Of a stretch of DNA of 53,421 bases, positions 15,749 to 23,541 are shown in pieces. The position numbers were made by a program, and so were the translations under genes. This DNA is from CAZPGL01 sp964586175 (GTDB taxonomy: Bacteria; Actinomycetota; Acidimicrobiia; Acidimicrobiales; MedAcidi-G1): NCBI GenBank assembly GCA_964586175.1, contig CAZPGL010000010.1, positions 1 to 53,421 on the forward strand, given 5' to 3'. The stretch's first letter is position 1. Each line of letters starts with the position of its first letter. Below the pieces are notes generated by a model, which searched no databases, was not told the DNA's origin, and saw nothing but the letters and a program-made list of their open reading frames with translations.

Positions 15749-16906
15749 ATGAAGCAATGGATGCGACTGATCGCCCTCGTGGGCGTGTTCAGCGTGATGG
15801 CGGTGGCCTGTGGGAGCGACGACGACGCGACCCCGGCAACCACCGCGGCACCGGCCGAGACGGCCGCACCCGAAACCACCGCGGCACCGACCACGGTGGC
15901 CGATGAGGGCTGCACCGAAGGCGAAACCGACGGCGATCTCGCCTTCTACAACTGGTCCGAGTACATGGACCCCGACCTGATCACCGCTTTCCAGGATCAG
16001 TACGGCGTGACCGTCACCGAGGACTTCTACCCGTCCAACGAGGAGATGTTCGCCAAGGTCAGCCTGGGCAACTCGGGTTACGACATGATCATCCCGTCGG
16101 ACTACATGGTGTCGATCCTCGTCGACGAAGGCATGATCCTCGAGGTTCCCGAAGCCGCCGTGCCCAACAAGGCCAACATCGATCCGGCCTTCGCCAACCC
16201 GCCGTACGACCCGGGGGCCGTGCACTCGGCCGCTTACCAGTGGGGCACCACCGGCATCGGCGTCGACACCGGCGTGACCGGCGAGGACGTCCCCCACACG
16301 TGGGGGCTGCTGTTCGACGCCGACCTGGCCGAGCAGTACGGCCTGTCGGGCAAGATCAGCCTGCTCGACGACCCCCGCGAGACCATGGGCGCCGCCCTCA
16401 AGTACCTGGGCTACTCGCTGAACTCCACCAGCGAAGCCGAGCTGGCCGCGGCCGAGAACGTCATCGCCGACGCCGTCGGTCGGGTCGCCGCGTTCGACTC
16501 CGACCAGTACAGCGAGCTCGTGGTGAGCGGCGAGACCATCGTCGGCCATGGCTACAGCGGCAACTTCCTCTGGGACTTCGAGGAGGGCGAGAGCACCTAC
16601 GACTACTTCGTGCCCGACGAGGGCGGCACGATGTGGGTGGACAACATGGCCGTGTTGGCCGACGCCCCGCACCCGTGCACCGCGTTCACGTTCATGAACT
16701 TCCTGCTCGACGCCGAGAACGGCGCCCAGTTGACCAACTACAACTGGTACGCCAGCCCGAACCTGGCGTCGCTGGAGTTCATCGATCAGGAAGTCCTCGA
16801 CAACCCGATCATCTACCCGACCGACCGGTCGCTCCTCGAGTTCATCGAGGACACCGGCGACTTCGAGATCAACTTCACCGACGCCCTCTCCAGGGCCCGG
16901 AGCTGA
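15749..16906 (+). CDS. potD: Polyamine-binding lipoprotein
   Basis: Extracellular solute-binding protein of 385 residues that delivers polyamine to PotBC. Signal peptide with lipobox AVAC (Cys21), a Thr/Ala/Pro linker to about residue 52, then the binding domain that opens with LAFYNWSEYMDPDLITAF, the typical PotD/PotF start. The acidic residues in NWSEYMD and DMIIPSDYM are where PotD contacts amines. A strong AGGGAGGA ribosome site precedes ATG 15749. A stem-loop follows the gene, consistent with high expression of the binding protein relative to downstream genes. Confidence 0.92.
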   Translation: MKQWMRLIALVGVFSVMAVACGSDDDATPATTAAPAETAAPETTAAPTTVADEGCTEGETDGDLAFYNWSEYMDPDLITAFQDQYGVTVTEDFYPSNEEMFAKVSLGNSGYDMIIPSDYMVSILVDEGMILEVPEAAVPNKANIDPAFANPPYDPGAVHSAAYQWGTTGIGVDTGVTGEDVPHTWGLLFDADLAEQYGLSGKISLLDDPRETMGAALKYLGYSLNSTSEAELAAAENVIADAVGRVAAFDSDQYSELVVSGETIVGHGYSGNFLWDFEEGESTYDYFVPDEGGTMWVDNMAVLADAPHPCTAFTFMNFLLDAENGAQLTNYNWYASPNLASLEFIDQEVLDNPIIYPTDRSLLEFIEDTGDFEINFTDALSRARS

Positions 16907-16930
16907 TCCGACTCTCCCGAGTCCGGTGAC

Positions 16931-16969
16931 CGCCGGCTTCGGACCCGCTCCACGGGTCCGGAGCCGGCG
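16931..16969. terminator. Long GC stem-loop after potD
   Basis: Arms 16931-16947 and 16953-16969 pair at 16 of 17 positions (the exception is a possible G-U pair) around a 5-base loop CTCCA. There is no U tract, so it may act as an attenuating terminator or as a 3' stabiliser for the potD message rather than a full stop before the aminotransferase 40 bases on. Confidence 0.6.
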
Positions 16970-17009
16970 GCCCGGGACCGATCGCGCCACCATCCGAAAC
17001 GAGACCTCC

Positions 17010-18392
17010 ATGACCACCACCTCGGCCACAGACCACGAACGCCTCGTCGCGCTGGCCGACGCCCACCTGTGGGGCCACTTCAGCGTGCTCAACAACACCG
17101 TGGACGGCATGCGGGTCATGGAACGCGGCGACGGCTGCTACGTCTGGGACGCCGAAGGCAACCGCTACCTCGACGGCCTGGCCGGGCTGTTCGTCAGCCA
17201 GCTGGGGCACGGACGCCCCGAACTGGCCCGGGCAGCCGGCGACCAGGCCGCCACCCTCGGGTTCTTCCCGATCTGGACCTACGGGCATCCGGCAGCTATC
17301 GAGTTGGCCGCCAAACTGGCCTCGCTGGCCCCCGGCGACCTGAACCGGGTGTTCTTCACCACCGGTGGTTCCGAAGCCGTCGAATCGGCGTGGAAACTGG
17401 CCCGCCAGTACTTCAAGCAGATCGGCCAACCCGATCGGATCAAGGTCATCAGCCGCAACCTGGCCTACCACGGCACCACCATGGGGGCCCTGTCCATCAC
17501 CGGCCTGGAATCCATCAAGAAGGTGTTCGAGCCGCTGGTGCCCGGCGCGGTCAAGGTCCCCGAGACCAACCACTACCGGTGCCCGACCTGCCAGGGCGAT
17601 CCGCACTGTTCCCTGCACGCTGCCGACGCCATCGAGGAAGCCATCCTGCGGGAGGGCCCCGACACGGTCGCCGCGGTCTTCCTGGAACCGGTGCAGAACG
17701 CCGGCGGCTGCTTCACGCCGCCGCCCGGCTACTTCGAGCGGGTGCGCGAGATCTGCGACCGTTACGGCGTGCTGCTGGTCTCCGACGAGGTGATCTGCGC
17801 CTACGGCCGTATCGGCCACATGTTCGGGTGCGAGCGCTACGGCTACCAGCCCGACATGATCACCTCCGCCAAGGGGCTCACCTCCGGATACGCCCCGCTG
17901 GGGGCCCTGCTGGTCAGCGACCGGGTGGCCGAGCCGTTCGTCGGCACCGGCGACTCGTTCCTCCACGGCATCACGTTCGCCGGCCATCCGGTGAGCTGCG
18001 CCGTGGCGTTGGCCAATCTCGGCGTGTTCGAGAGCGAGAACATCGTGGGCCACGTGCAGGCCAACGAGGCGGCCTTCCGAGCCGCCCTCGACGACCTGGC
18101 CGACCTCCCGATCGTCGGCGACATCCGCGGCGCCGGCTACTTCTACGGCATCGAGTTGGTCAGGGACCGCGACAGCCGCAGCTCGTTCTCCGACGACGAA
18201 CGCGAGCACCTACTGCGCGGCTTCCTGTCGAACCGCCTGCTCGATCTGGGGCTCATCTGCCGGGCCGACGACCGCGGCGAACCGGTCGTCCAGTTGTCGC
18301 CGCCGCTCATCGCCGGCCCTGAGCAGTTCGAGGAGATCAACGCCATTCTCCGCACTGCGCTCACCGAAGCTATGGCGGAACTGGGGGTCTGA
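17010..18392 (+). CDS. Class III aminotransferase (polyamine/omega-amino acid type)
   Basis: PLP-dependent aminotransferase of 460 residues. PLP-lysine is Lys288 in SAKGLTSGYAP, with Asp259 in LLVSDEVICAYGR contacting the pyridine nitrogen, and the phosphate-binding TTGGSEAVESAWK near residue 118. An insertion with four cysteines/histidines, CPTCQGDPHC (191-200), looks like a small metal or disulfide knuckle. The enzyme probably moves the amino group of putrescine, spermidine or an omega-amino acid to pyruvate or 2-oxoglutarate. Position directly after potD and before an Lrp regulator supports polyamine catabolism. ATG 17010 gives a standard N-terminus. Confidence 0.85.
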   Translation: MTTTSATDHERLVALADAHLWGHFSVLNNTVDGMRVMERGDGCYVWDAEGNRYLDGLAGLFVSQLGHGRPELARAAGDQAATLGFFPIWTYGHPAAIELAAKLASLAPGDLNRVFFTTGGSEAVESAWKLARQYFKQIGQPDRIKVISRNLAYHGTTMGALSITGLESIKKVFEPLVPGAVKVPETNHYRCPTCQGDPHCSLHAADAIEEAILREGPDTVAAVFLEPVQNAGGCFTPPPGYFERVREICDRYGVLLVSDEVICAYGRIGHMFGCERYGYQPDMITSAKGLTSGYAPLGALLVSDRVAEPFVGTGDSFLHGITFAGHPVSCAVALANLGVFESENIVGHVQANEAAFRAALDDLADLPIVGDIRGAGYFYGIELVRDRDSRSSFSDDEREHLLRGFLSNRLLDLGLICRADDRGEPVVQLSPPLIAGPEQFEEINAILRTALTEAMAELGV

Positions 18393-18397
18393 GCTCC

Positions 18398-18868
18398 GTG
18401 TCTGACACTCGAAGCGAGGTCTTCGTCCTCGACGACATCGACAAGGCGATCATCTCGGAACTCCAAGTCGACGGGCGCATGTCGTACGCCCGGTTGGGCC
18501 CCAAGGTCGGGCTGTCCCAGGCTGCGGCCCGCCAGCGGGTGAACCGCCTGATCGAGCGGGGGGTCACCCAGATCGTGGCCATCACCGACCCGCTCAGCCT
18601 GGGGCTCACCACCCAGGCCATGGTGGGTATTTCGGTGTCGGGTGACGTCCGAGGCGTGGCCAAGGCGGTCGCCGCCTTCGACGAGGCGGAGTACGTGCTG
18701 ATCACCGCCGGCCGCTACGACGTGCTGGCCGAGGTGATCTGCGTGGACAATGCCGCCCTGCTGGCATTGGTCAACGACCGGATCCGGTCCATCGACGGGG
18801 TGGCGTCGACCGAGGTGTCGACCATCCTTCGCATGGAGAAGCTCACCTTCTCCTGGGGTACCGGCTGA
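18398..18868 (+). CDS. Lrp/AsnC family transcriptional regulator
   Basis: 156-residue regulator starting at GTG 18398, 5 bases after the aminotransferase. The N-terminal winged helix is clear: LDDIDKAIISELQVDGRMSYARLGPKVGLSQAAARQRVNRL is continuous over about residues 11-51. The C-terminal RAM ligand domain includes EYVLITAGRYDVLAEVICVD. Such proteins sense amino acids or amines; here the likely target is the operator between the amine oxidases and potA. It is convergent with the second aminotransferase, separated by only 22 bases. Confidence 0.88.
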   Translation: MSDTRSEVFVLDDIDKAIISELQVDGRMSYARLGPKVGLSQAAARQRVNRLIERGVTQIVAITDPLSLGLTTQAMVGISVSGDVRGVAKAVAAFDEAEYVLITAGRYDVLAEVICVDNAALLALVNDRIRSIDGVASTEVSTILRMEKLTFSWGTG

Positions 18869-18890
18869 CGGACGTTCTCCGGCGGCCCGC

Positions 18891-20096
18891 TCAGCGCAGC
18901 GCAGCGGCCATGGTGTCGATGATGCGGCCGATCTCGTCATCGGTGATGACCAGCGGCGGGCAGATCGCCAGACACGTCCCGATGGGTCGCACGATCACCC
19001 CGTTCGCCAGGATCTCGTTGCGCACCGGGATGGCGTCGCGGCCCAACTCGGCGGCGTAGACGGCGCCCATGCCGCGCCACGACTCGATGAGGCCGTCGCC
19101 GGCAAGGGCGGTCAGCCCCTCCCGGATGCGCTTACCGACCGGGATGGCCCGGGCGACCAGGCCTTCGGCTTCCATGAGGTCGAGGTTGGCGACCCCGGCC
19201 GCGCACGATGCGTGGTGCCCGGAGTACGTGTAGCCGGTGCGTAGCAGGAAGCCCGGCTCCTCGAGCTCGTCACACACGGCCCGGGAGACGATGACGCCCG
19301 ACAACGGCAGGTAGCCCGAGGTGACCCCCTTGGCGAACGTCATGAGGTCGGGGGTGACGCCGAACGCCTGGGCGCCGAACCACTCGCCGGTCCGGCCGAA
19401 CCCGCAGATCACCTCGTCGAAGATGAGCAGGGCACCGTGGTCGTCGCACAGGCGGCGCAGCCCCTCGAGGTAGCCGTCGGCCGGCGGGTGGACACCGCCC
19501 GCGCCCTGCACCGGCTCGCTGATCACCGCGGCGATGCGCTCCCCCTGGTCGCTGAACACCTGGGCCATGGCTTCGAGGTCGTTGTTGGGGACCTCGACGA
19601 AGTGGGGGACGAGATCACCCCAGCCCTCCCGGTTCGGGGCGATTCCCTGGGCGGAGGTGCCGCCGAAGTTGGTTCCGTGGTAGCCGTTGGTGCGCCGAAC
19701 CACGACCTGGCGCTCAGCCTGGCCGCGGCGCTGCTGGGTCTGGCGGGCGATCTTGAGGGCCGTGTCGACGGCCTCGGAACCGGAGCAGCCGAGGAACACC
19801 CGCCCGTCGGGGTGAGGCGATCGTTCGGCGACCATGGCCGCCACCTGGGCCGCTGGCCCGTTGGTGAACGGGTCGAACGTGTTGTACGTCTCGATGCGCT
19901 GCATCTGCTCGTACACCGCGTCGACGATCTCCCGACGGCCGTGCCCGACCTGGCAGAGCCACAGGTTGGCCAGGCCGTCGACGTAGTCCTTGCCGGTGTC
20001 GTCCCAGACGAGGGAGCCCTCGCCGCGCACGATGTTGACGAAGTCGGCCTCAGCCTTGGCCGGCGGAGCGAACGAGTGGAGCAGGGCGTCGGTCAT
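18891..20096 (-). CDS. Class III aminotransferase, second copy
   Basis: PLP enzyme of 401 residues, clearly different from the copy at 17010. Lys256 in TFAKGVTSGYLPLSG is the PLP lysine, Asp227 is in LLIFDEVICGFGRTG, and the phosphate loop is GCSGSEAVDTALK. It is shorter than most class III enzymes but complete from start to final helix. The ATG at 20096 overlaps the MFS gene stop (ATGA), so carrier and enzyme are translationally coupled. With the ureohydrolase further upstream, this operon could import and break down a guanidino- or diamino-compound to an omega-amino aldehyde. Confidence 0.83.
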   Translation of the reverse strand: MTDALLHSFAPPAKAEADFVNIVRGEGSLVWDDTGKDYVDGLANLWLCQVGHGRREIVDAVYEQMQRIETYNTFDPFTNGPAAQVAAMVAERSPHPDGRVFLGCSGSEAVDTALKIARQTQQRRGQAERQVVVRRTNGYHGTNFGGTSAQGIAPNREGWGDLVPHFVEVPNNDLEAMAQVFSDQGERIAAVISEPVQGAGGVHPPADGYLEGLRRLCDDHGALLIFDEVICGFGRTGEWFGAQAFGVTPDLMTFAKGVTSGYLPLSGVIVSRAVCDELEEPGFLLRTGYTYSGHHASCAAGVANLDLMEAEGLVARAIPVGKRIREGLTALAGDGLIESWRGMGAVYAAELGRDAIPVRNEILANGVIVRPIGTCLAICPPLVITDDEIGRIIDTMAAALR

Positions 20097-21298
20097 TCGT
20101 AGAGCCTCCTGATCGGTTCGACGGGGGTACCGGGGCGGACCCGGCTGCGGTCCTCGGGTCTGGTGAGCACGAACCCTACGGCCAACAGCAGCGCCATCAC
20201 GACCGCTGCCATGCCCCAGGCAGCGGTGTCGCCGTGTCGGTCGTAGACCAAGGCACCGACGATCGAGAACACGGCGCCCGTGGCGACCTCGACGGCGGTC
20301 ATCAGGCCCTGGGCCGCGGCCTGCCGGTCCTGGGGGACGGCGGCCGAGACCAGCATGGGGCCAGCCGGGAAGCCGATGCCCTCGATGACCGACGTCGCTG
20401 CGGTCAGGATCACCAGGCCCCACACGCCGGGGACCACGCCATAGAAGGTGATGATGACGGAAAGCGACCCGAGGACCAGCAGGGTCCATCGGCGGGCACC
20501 GTAGCGCTGGGCCAGCACCCCGCCCCACGGCGACAGAAGCCCGATCGGCAGGGCGACCAGCGTGAGCGCCAGGCCGATCGTCGTCTGCGAGGCACCGCGC
20601 AGGTCCAGTTCGAGGATCCACACCGACTCGAACGTGCCGATGAACACGAAGTAGGCGGCCACGATGCAGAAGGCGCCGATGAGCCGCCGGATGCGCAGCA
20701 GGTCGTAGGGCCGTCGTGCGGTTTCGTCCTTGAGCGCCGTGTCGGGTCGAGCCCGAAGTGCCGCGGGCAGCAACAGAAGGAGGAACCCGGCAAACACCCA
20801 AAACGTGGCCCGGAAACCCCACAGTGCCGACACCGACGCGGCCACTAATGGCGCCACCATGAAGCCGCCGACGTCGAACGCCCCCATCCGCCCCATGTTG
20901 CGACCCAGGTTGTCGGGGTCGGCGACGATGATGGTGCGCCGAGCGGCCGGCCCGCCGGTACCGAGGGCGAACCCGAAGACGGCCCGGCCGACCACGTAGT
21001 GCCACAACTGGTCGCCGACTGCCATGACGGCGAGCGCCAGGATGCCGATGACCAACGCCCACCGCAGCATCCTCGGTGCCTGACCTCGGTCGGCTCGTGG
21101 GCCCATCACCAGGCTGGCCACGAATCCCATCCCGAACCCGGCGCCGATAGTCAGGCCGATACCGGTCTCAGAGAACCCGAGCTCGTTGCGCATCTCGGCC
21201 AGCAGGGCGACGATGCCGCCCAACCCGGCCGACATGCCGAACAGGATCAGGTAGTACGGGGCCAGGCTGGGGCCCGAACCCGCCGAAGTGTTGGACAT
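20093..21298 (-). CDS. Major facilitator superfamily transporter
   Basis: Membrane carrier of 401 residues with about 12 predicted helices in two halves (first helices LAPYYLILFGMSAGLGGIVALL and GIGLTIGAGFGMGFVASLVMG, with the cytoplasmic loop MGPRADRGQAPRM in place of motif A). Substrate unknown; no drug-efflux signature. It lies between an agmatinase-like gene (1-base gap) and an aminotransferase (4-base overlap), so it probably carries their substrate or product. Confidence 0.82.
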   Translation of the reverse strand: MSNTSAGSGPSLAPYYLILFGMSAGLGGIVALLAEMRNELGFSETGIGLTIGAGFGMGFVASLVMGPRADRGQAPRMLRWALVIGILALAVMAVGDQLWHYVVGRAVFGFALGTGGPAARRTIIVADPDNLGRNMGRMGAFDVGGFMVAPLVAASVSALWGFRATFWVFAGFLLLLLPAALRARPDTALKDETARRPYDLLRIRRLIGAFCIVAAYFVFIGTFESVWILELDLRGASQTTIGLALTLVALPIGLLSPWGGVLAQRYGARRWTLLVLGSLSVIITFYGVVPGVWGLVILTAATSVIEGIGFPAGPMLVSAAVPQDRQAAAQGLMTAVEVATGAVFSIVGALVYDRHGDTAAWGMAAVVMALLLAVGFVLTRPEDRSRVRPGTPVEPIRRLYE

Positions 21299-21299
21299 G

Positions 21300-22256
21300 T
21301 CAGGAGCGACATTCGACGCCGGGCAGCACGCACAGCATCTCGTAGAGCAGGTTGGCGCCGACGAGGCTGGTCATGCCGCTGGTGTCGTAGATCGGCGCCA
21401 CCTCGACGAGGTCGCACCCGACGAGGTCGAGGCCCCGACAGCCCCGGACGACCTCGAGAGCCTGGGGCACGGTGAGCCCTCCGACCTCCGGGGTGCCGGT
21501 TCCCGGAGCGAACGCCGGGTCGAGGCCGTCGATGTCGAAGGTCAGGTAGACGGGGCCACCGCCGACCTGGTCGCGCACCTCGGCCATGAGAGGTTCGAGG
21601 CTGCGATGCCAGCACTCCTCGGCTTGGACGACCCGGAAACCCTGCTGACGCGACCAGTCGAAGTCGTCGGCTGCGTATCCGGTGCCCCGCATGCCGATCT
21701 GGACGACCCGGTCACCGTCCAGCAGGCCTTCCTCGACGGCCCGGCGGAACGGGGTGCCGTGGGCGATCTTCGAACCGAACATGGTGTCGTTGATGTCGGT
21801 GTGGGCGTCGACGTGGACCAGGCCGACCGGACCGTGCTTGGCGGCCATGGCTCGCAGGATGGGCAGCACGATCGTGTGGTCGCCGCCCATGGTGGCGGTG
21901 ATGACGTCGCCGGCCAGCAGGCCGGCGTAGTGGTCGGTGATGGCGTCGACAGCGGCCAACAGGTCGTATGGGCTGGCCGCGACGTCACCGACGTCGTCGA
22001 TGCGCAAGGAGTCGAACGGGGCGGCCCGGGTCGCCATGTTGTAGGGCCGCAGCAGCACCGACTCGTCCCGGATGCCGCGTGGTCCGAAGCGGGCGCCGGG
22101 CCGGTTGGAGGTGCCGATGTCGAACGGCACGCCGACCACGGCCACGTCAAGGTCGGACGGCGCCGTGTGTCCGGGCAGGCGCATGAACGTGGCGATACCG
22201 CCGAAACGCGGCATGTCGTTGCCTCCCAGTGGCTGGGGGCTCTGCGCATCGGCCAT
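21300..22256 (-). CDS. Agmatinase/guanidinobutyrase-like ureohydrolase
   Basis: Binuclear-manganese ureohydrolase of 318 residues, releasing urea from agmatine, guanidinobutyrate or a similar guanidine. Metal ligands are all visible: His127 in GGDHT, Asp150/His152/Asp154 in DAHTD, Asp241 and Asp243 in TFDIDGLDP. The N-terminal segment DIGTSNRPGARFGPRGIR is typical of agmatinase/guanidinobutyrase rather than arginase. If agmatine is the substrate, putrescine results, fitting the polyamine genes nearby. First gene of the leftward ureohydrolase-carrier-aminotransferase operon. It diverges from the chimeric acyl-CoA gene fragment. Confidence 0.88.
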   Translation of the reverse strand: MADAQSPQPLGGNDMPRFGGIATFMRLPGHTAPSDLDVAVVGVPFDIGTSNRPGARFGPRGIRDESVLLRPYNMATRAAPFDSLRIDDVGDVAASPYDLLAAVDAITDHYAGLLAGDVITATMGGDHTIVLPILRAMAAKHGPVGLVHVDAHTDINDTMFGSKIAHGTPFRRAVEEGLLDGDRVVQIGMRGTGYAADDFDWSRQQGFRVVQAEECWHRSLEPLMAEVRDQVGGGPVYLTFDIDGLDPAFAPGTGTPEVGGLTVPQALEVVRGCRGLDLVGCDLVEVAPIYDTSGMTSLVGANLLYEMLCVLPGVECRS

Positions 22257-22354
22257 GGCCGTCCTCCCGGGGTCGGCCCGCAGTCTCGCGCAACGTCTCG
22301 GTCGAGGATGTGCCGGAATCGTGTGCCACGATGCGGTTCCGACGAGAGGTGCAG

Positions 22355-22795
22355 ATGGACGACCAGTTTCGCCGAGCGGCCGACGTCGCCAGGACGGTGA
22401 CCGACAAGGGAGCGGCCCGGCTGGCCCGTGACGGCAAGCTTCCGGTGCGCGAGCGCATCGACCTGTTGTTTGACCCCGGCACGTTCGTCGAGGACGGCCT
22501 GCTGGCCAACGCCACGGCCGGTGACCTGCCGGCCGACGGCGTGGTGACCGGTGCCGGGCTGGTCGAAGGCCGCCCGTTCAAGCGGGAGGCGGCCGTCGCC
22601 AAGCTGGTGGCCACCGAGGCCGCGGTCGCCGCCACCCGGGAGGCCACCCAGATCTTCGGCGGCTACGGGTTCATCGACGAGACCCCGGTGTCCCGCTACT
22701 ACCGGGACGCCAAGATCCTCGAGATTGGCGAGGGCACCAGCGAAATCCAACGCCTGGTGATCGCCCGCGAGCTGGGCCTGCCCAACCCGTCCTGA
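22355..22795 (+). pseudogene. In-frame chimera: acyl-CoA carboxylase beta-subunit N-terminus fused to acyl-CoA dehydrogenase C-terminus
   Basis: Open frame of 146 residues from ATG 22355 (an earlier in-frame ATG lies at 22331; GAGAGG precedes 22355). Residues 1-74 match the N-terminus of acyl-CoA carboxyltransferases: ARDGKLPVRERIDLLFDPG, then FVEDGLLANATAGDLPADGV. Residues 72-146 match the C-terminus of acyl-CoA dehydrogenases: FKREAAVAKL, then ATQIFGGYGF and KILEIGEGTSEIQRLVIARE. The two halves meet at Gly72-Arg73-Pro74, a tripeptide found at this place in both families (VEGRPV and GRPFKRE), so a deletion at short homology between two adjacent operon genes is the likely origin. It lacks the carboxyltransferase CoA pocket and the dehydrogenase FAD site, so neither activity is expected. 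No frame break, so it may still be translated. Confidence 0.8.
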
Positions 22796-22839
22796 CCGGC
22801 GCTCTTCCCGTCTCCCGCCCACCCGGAGAGGATTCCCCC

Positions 22840-23463
22840 ATGGGCCACGACCATCACCGCCACGACCACGACAAGGGTCTGAAGGCCAAGCTGCACTGGC
22901 TGCTGCTGATCGGCAAGTTCTGGCGGTCCGACGTCAACGCCCACGCCGTGGCCCTGGCCGACCCGCAGCCCGGTGACCGGGCCCTGGACATCGGGGCTGG
23001 CATGGGTCCGGCCAGCGTCGACGCGGCCCGGCGGGGTGCCGTGGTCACCGCGGTCGATCCGTCGGCGTTCATGCGGTTCTTTTGCGGGCTGCGCCGTTTC
23101 GGCCGTCGGGCCAGGGGTCGGATCACCGTCGTGGACGGTGCGGCCGAGGCGCTGCCGGTCGAGGACTCTTCGGTCGACGTTGTGTGGACGGTCAACGCCA
23201 TCCACCACTGGGTGGACCTGGACGCGGCGTTCGACGAGCTGGCCAGGGTGCTGGCTCCCGGCGGACGCCTCGTGCTGCTCGACGAGGACTTCACCCACCC
23301 CGACCATCCCCAGCACGCCACCCACCACGACCATGAGGACGAGTTGACCAACGTGGACGTGGACGCCATCGCCGCGGCGCTTGGCGAGCGGGGGCTGGTG
23401 GCCACTGGGGAGCGCACCGTCGGCGCCGGACTCCCGGTCAAGCTGATCCGCGCCCACAAGTGA
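22840..23463 (+). CDS. Class I SAM-dependent methyltransferase with His-rich ends
   Basis: 207-residue protein with a methyltransferase-11 domain: motif I LDIGAGMGPASVD (49-61), an acidic post-I residue in VTAVDPS, and the later VVWTVNAIHHWVDL and LAPGGRLVLLDEDF strands. Unusual are two histidine clusters, GHDHHRHDHD at the N-terminus and HPDHPQHATHHDHEDE near residue 150, which could bind a metal. Substrate unknown; metal or metalloid methylation is possible but not shown. GAGAGG precedes the ATG. Its last two codons and stop lie inside a partial copy of the intergenic palindrome. Confidence 0.78.
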   Translation: MGHDHHRHDHDKGLKAKLHWLLLIGKFWRSDVNAHAVALADPQPGDRALDIGAGMGPASVDAARRGAVVTAVDPSAFMRFFCGLRRFGRRARGRITVVDGAAEALPVEDSSVDVVWTVNAIHHWVDLDAAFDELARVLAPGGRLVLLDEDFTHPDHPQHATHHDHEDELTNVDVDAIAAALGERGLVATGERTVGAGLPVKLIRAHK

Positions 23464-23479
23464 TAGGGAGGCAGGCCCC
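23457..23479. repeat. Half copy of the intergenic palindrome (copy B')
   Basis: These 23 bases match the left 23 bases of the complete palindrome at 23504-23536 at 21 positions. The copy overlaps the stop codon of the methyltransferase gene and lacks a right arm. Confidence 0.7.
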
Positions 23480-23503
23480 GGATCCGGAAGTCGTGGTGGC
23501 TGG

Positions 23504-23536
23504 CAAGTGATAGGGGGACAGGCCCCCTATCACTTG
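23504..23536. repeat. Perfect 33-base palindrome (copy B), bidirectional terminator-like
   Basis: Fourteen-base arms CAAGTGATAGGGGG and CCCCCTATCACTTG pair without mismatch around a 5-base ACAGG loop. It lies between the convergent methyltransferase and amidase genes, six bases from the amidase stop. The central GGGGACAGGCCCC is shared with the other palindromes of the window. Confidence 0.85.
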
Positions 23537-23541
23537 TGGGG

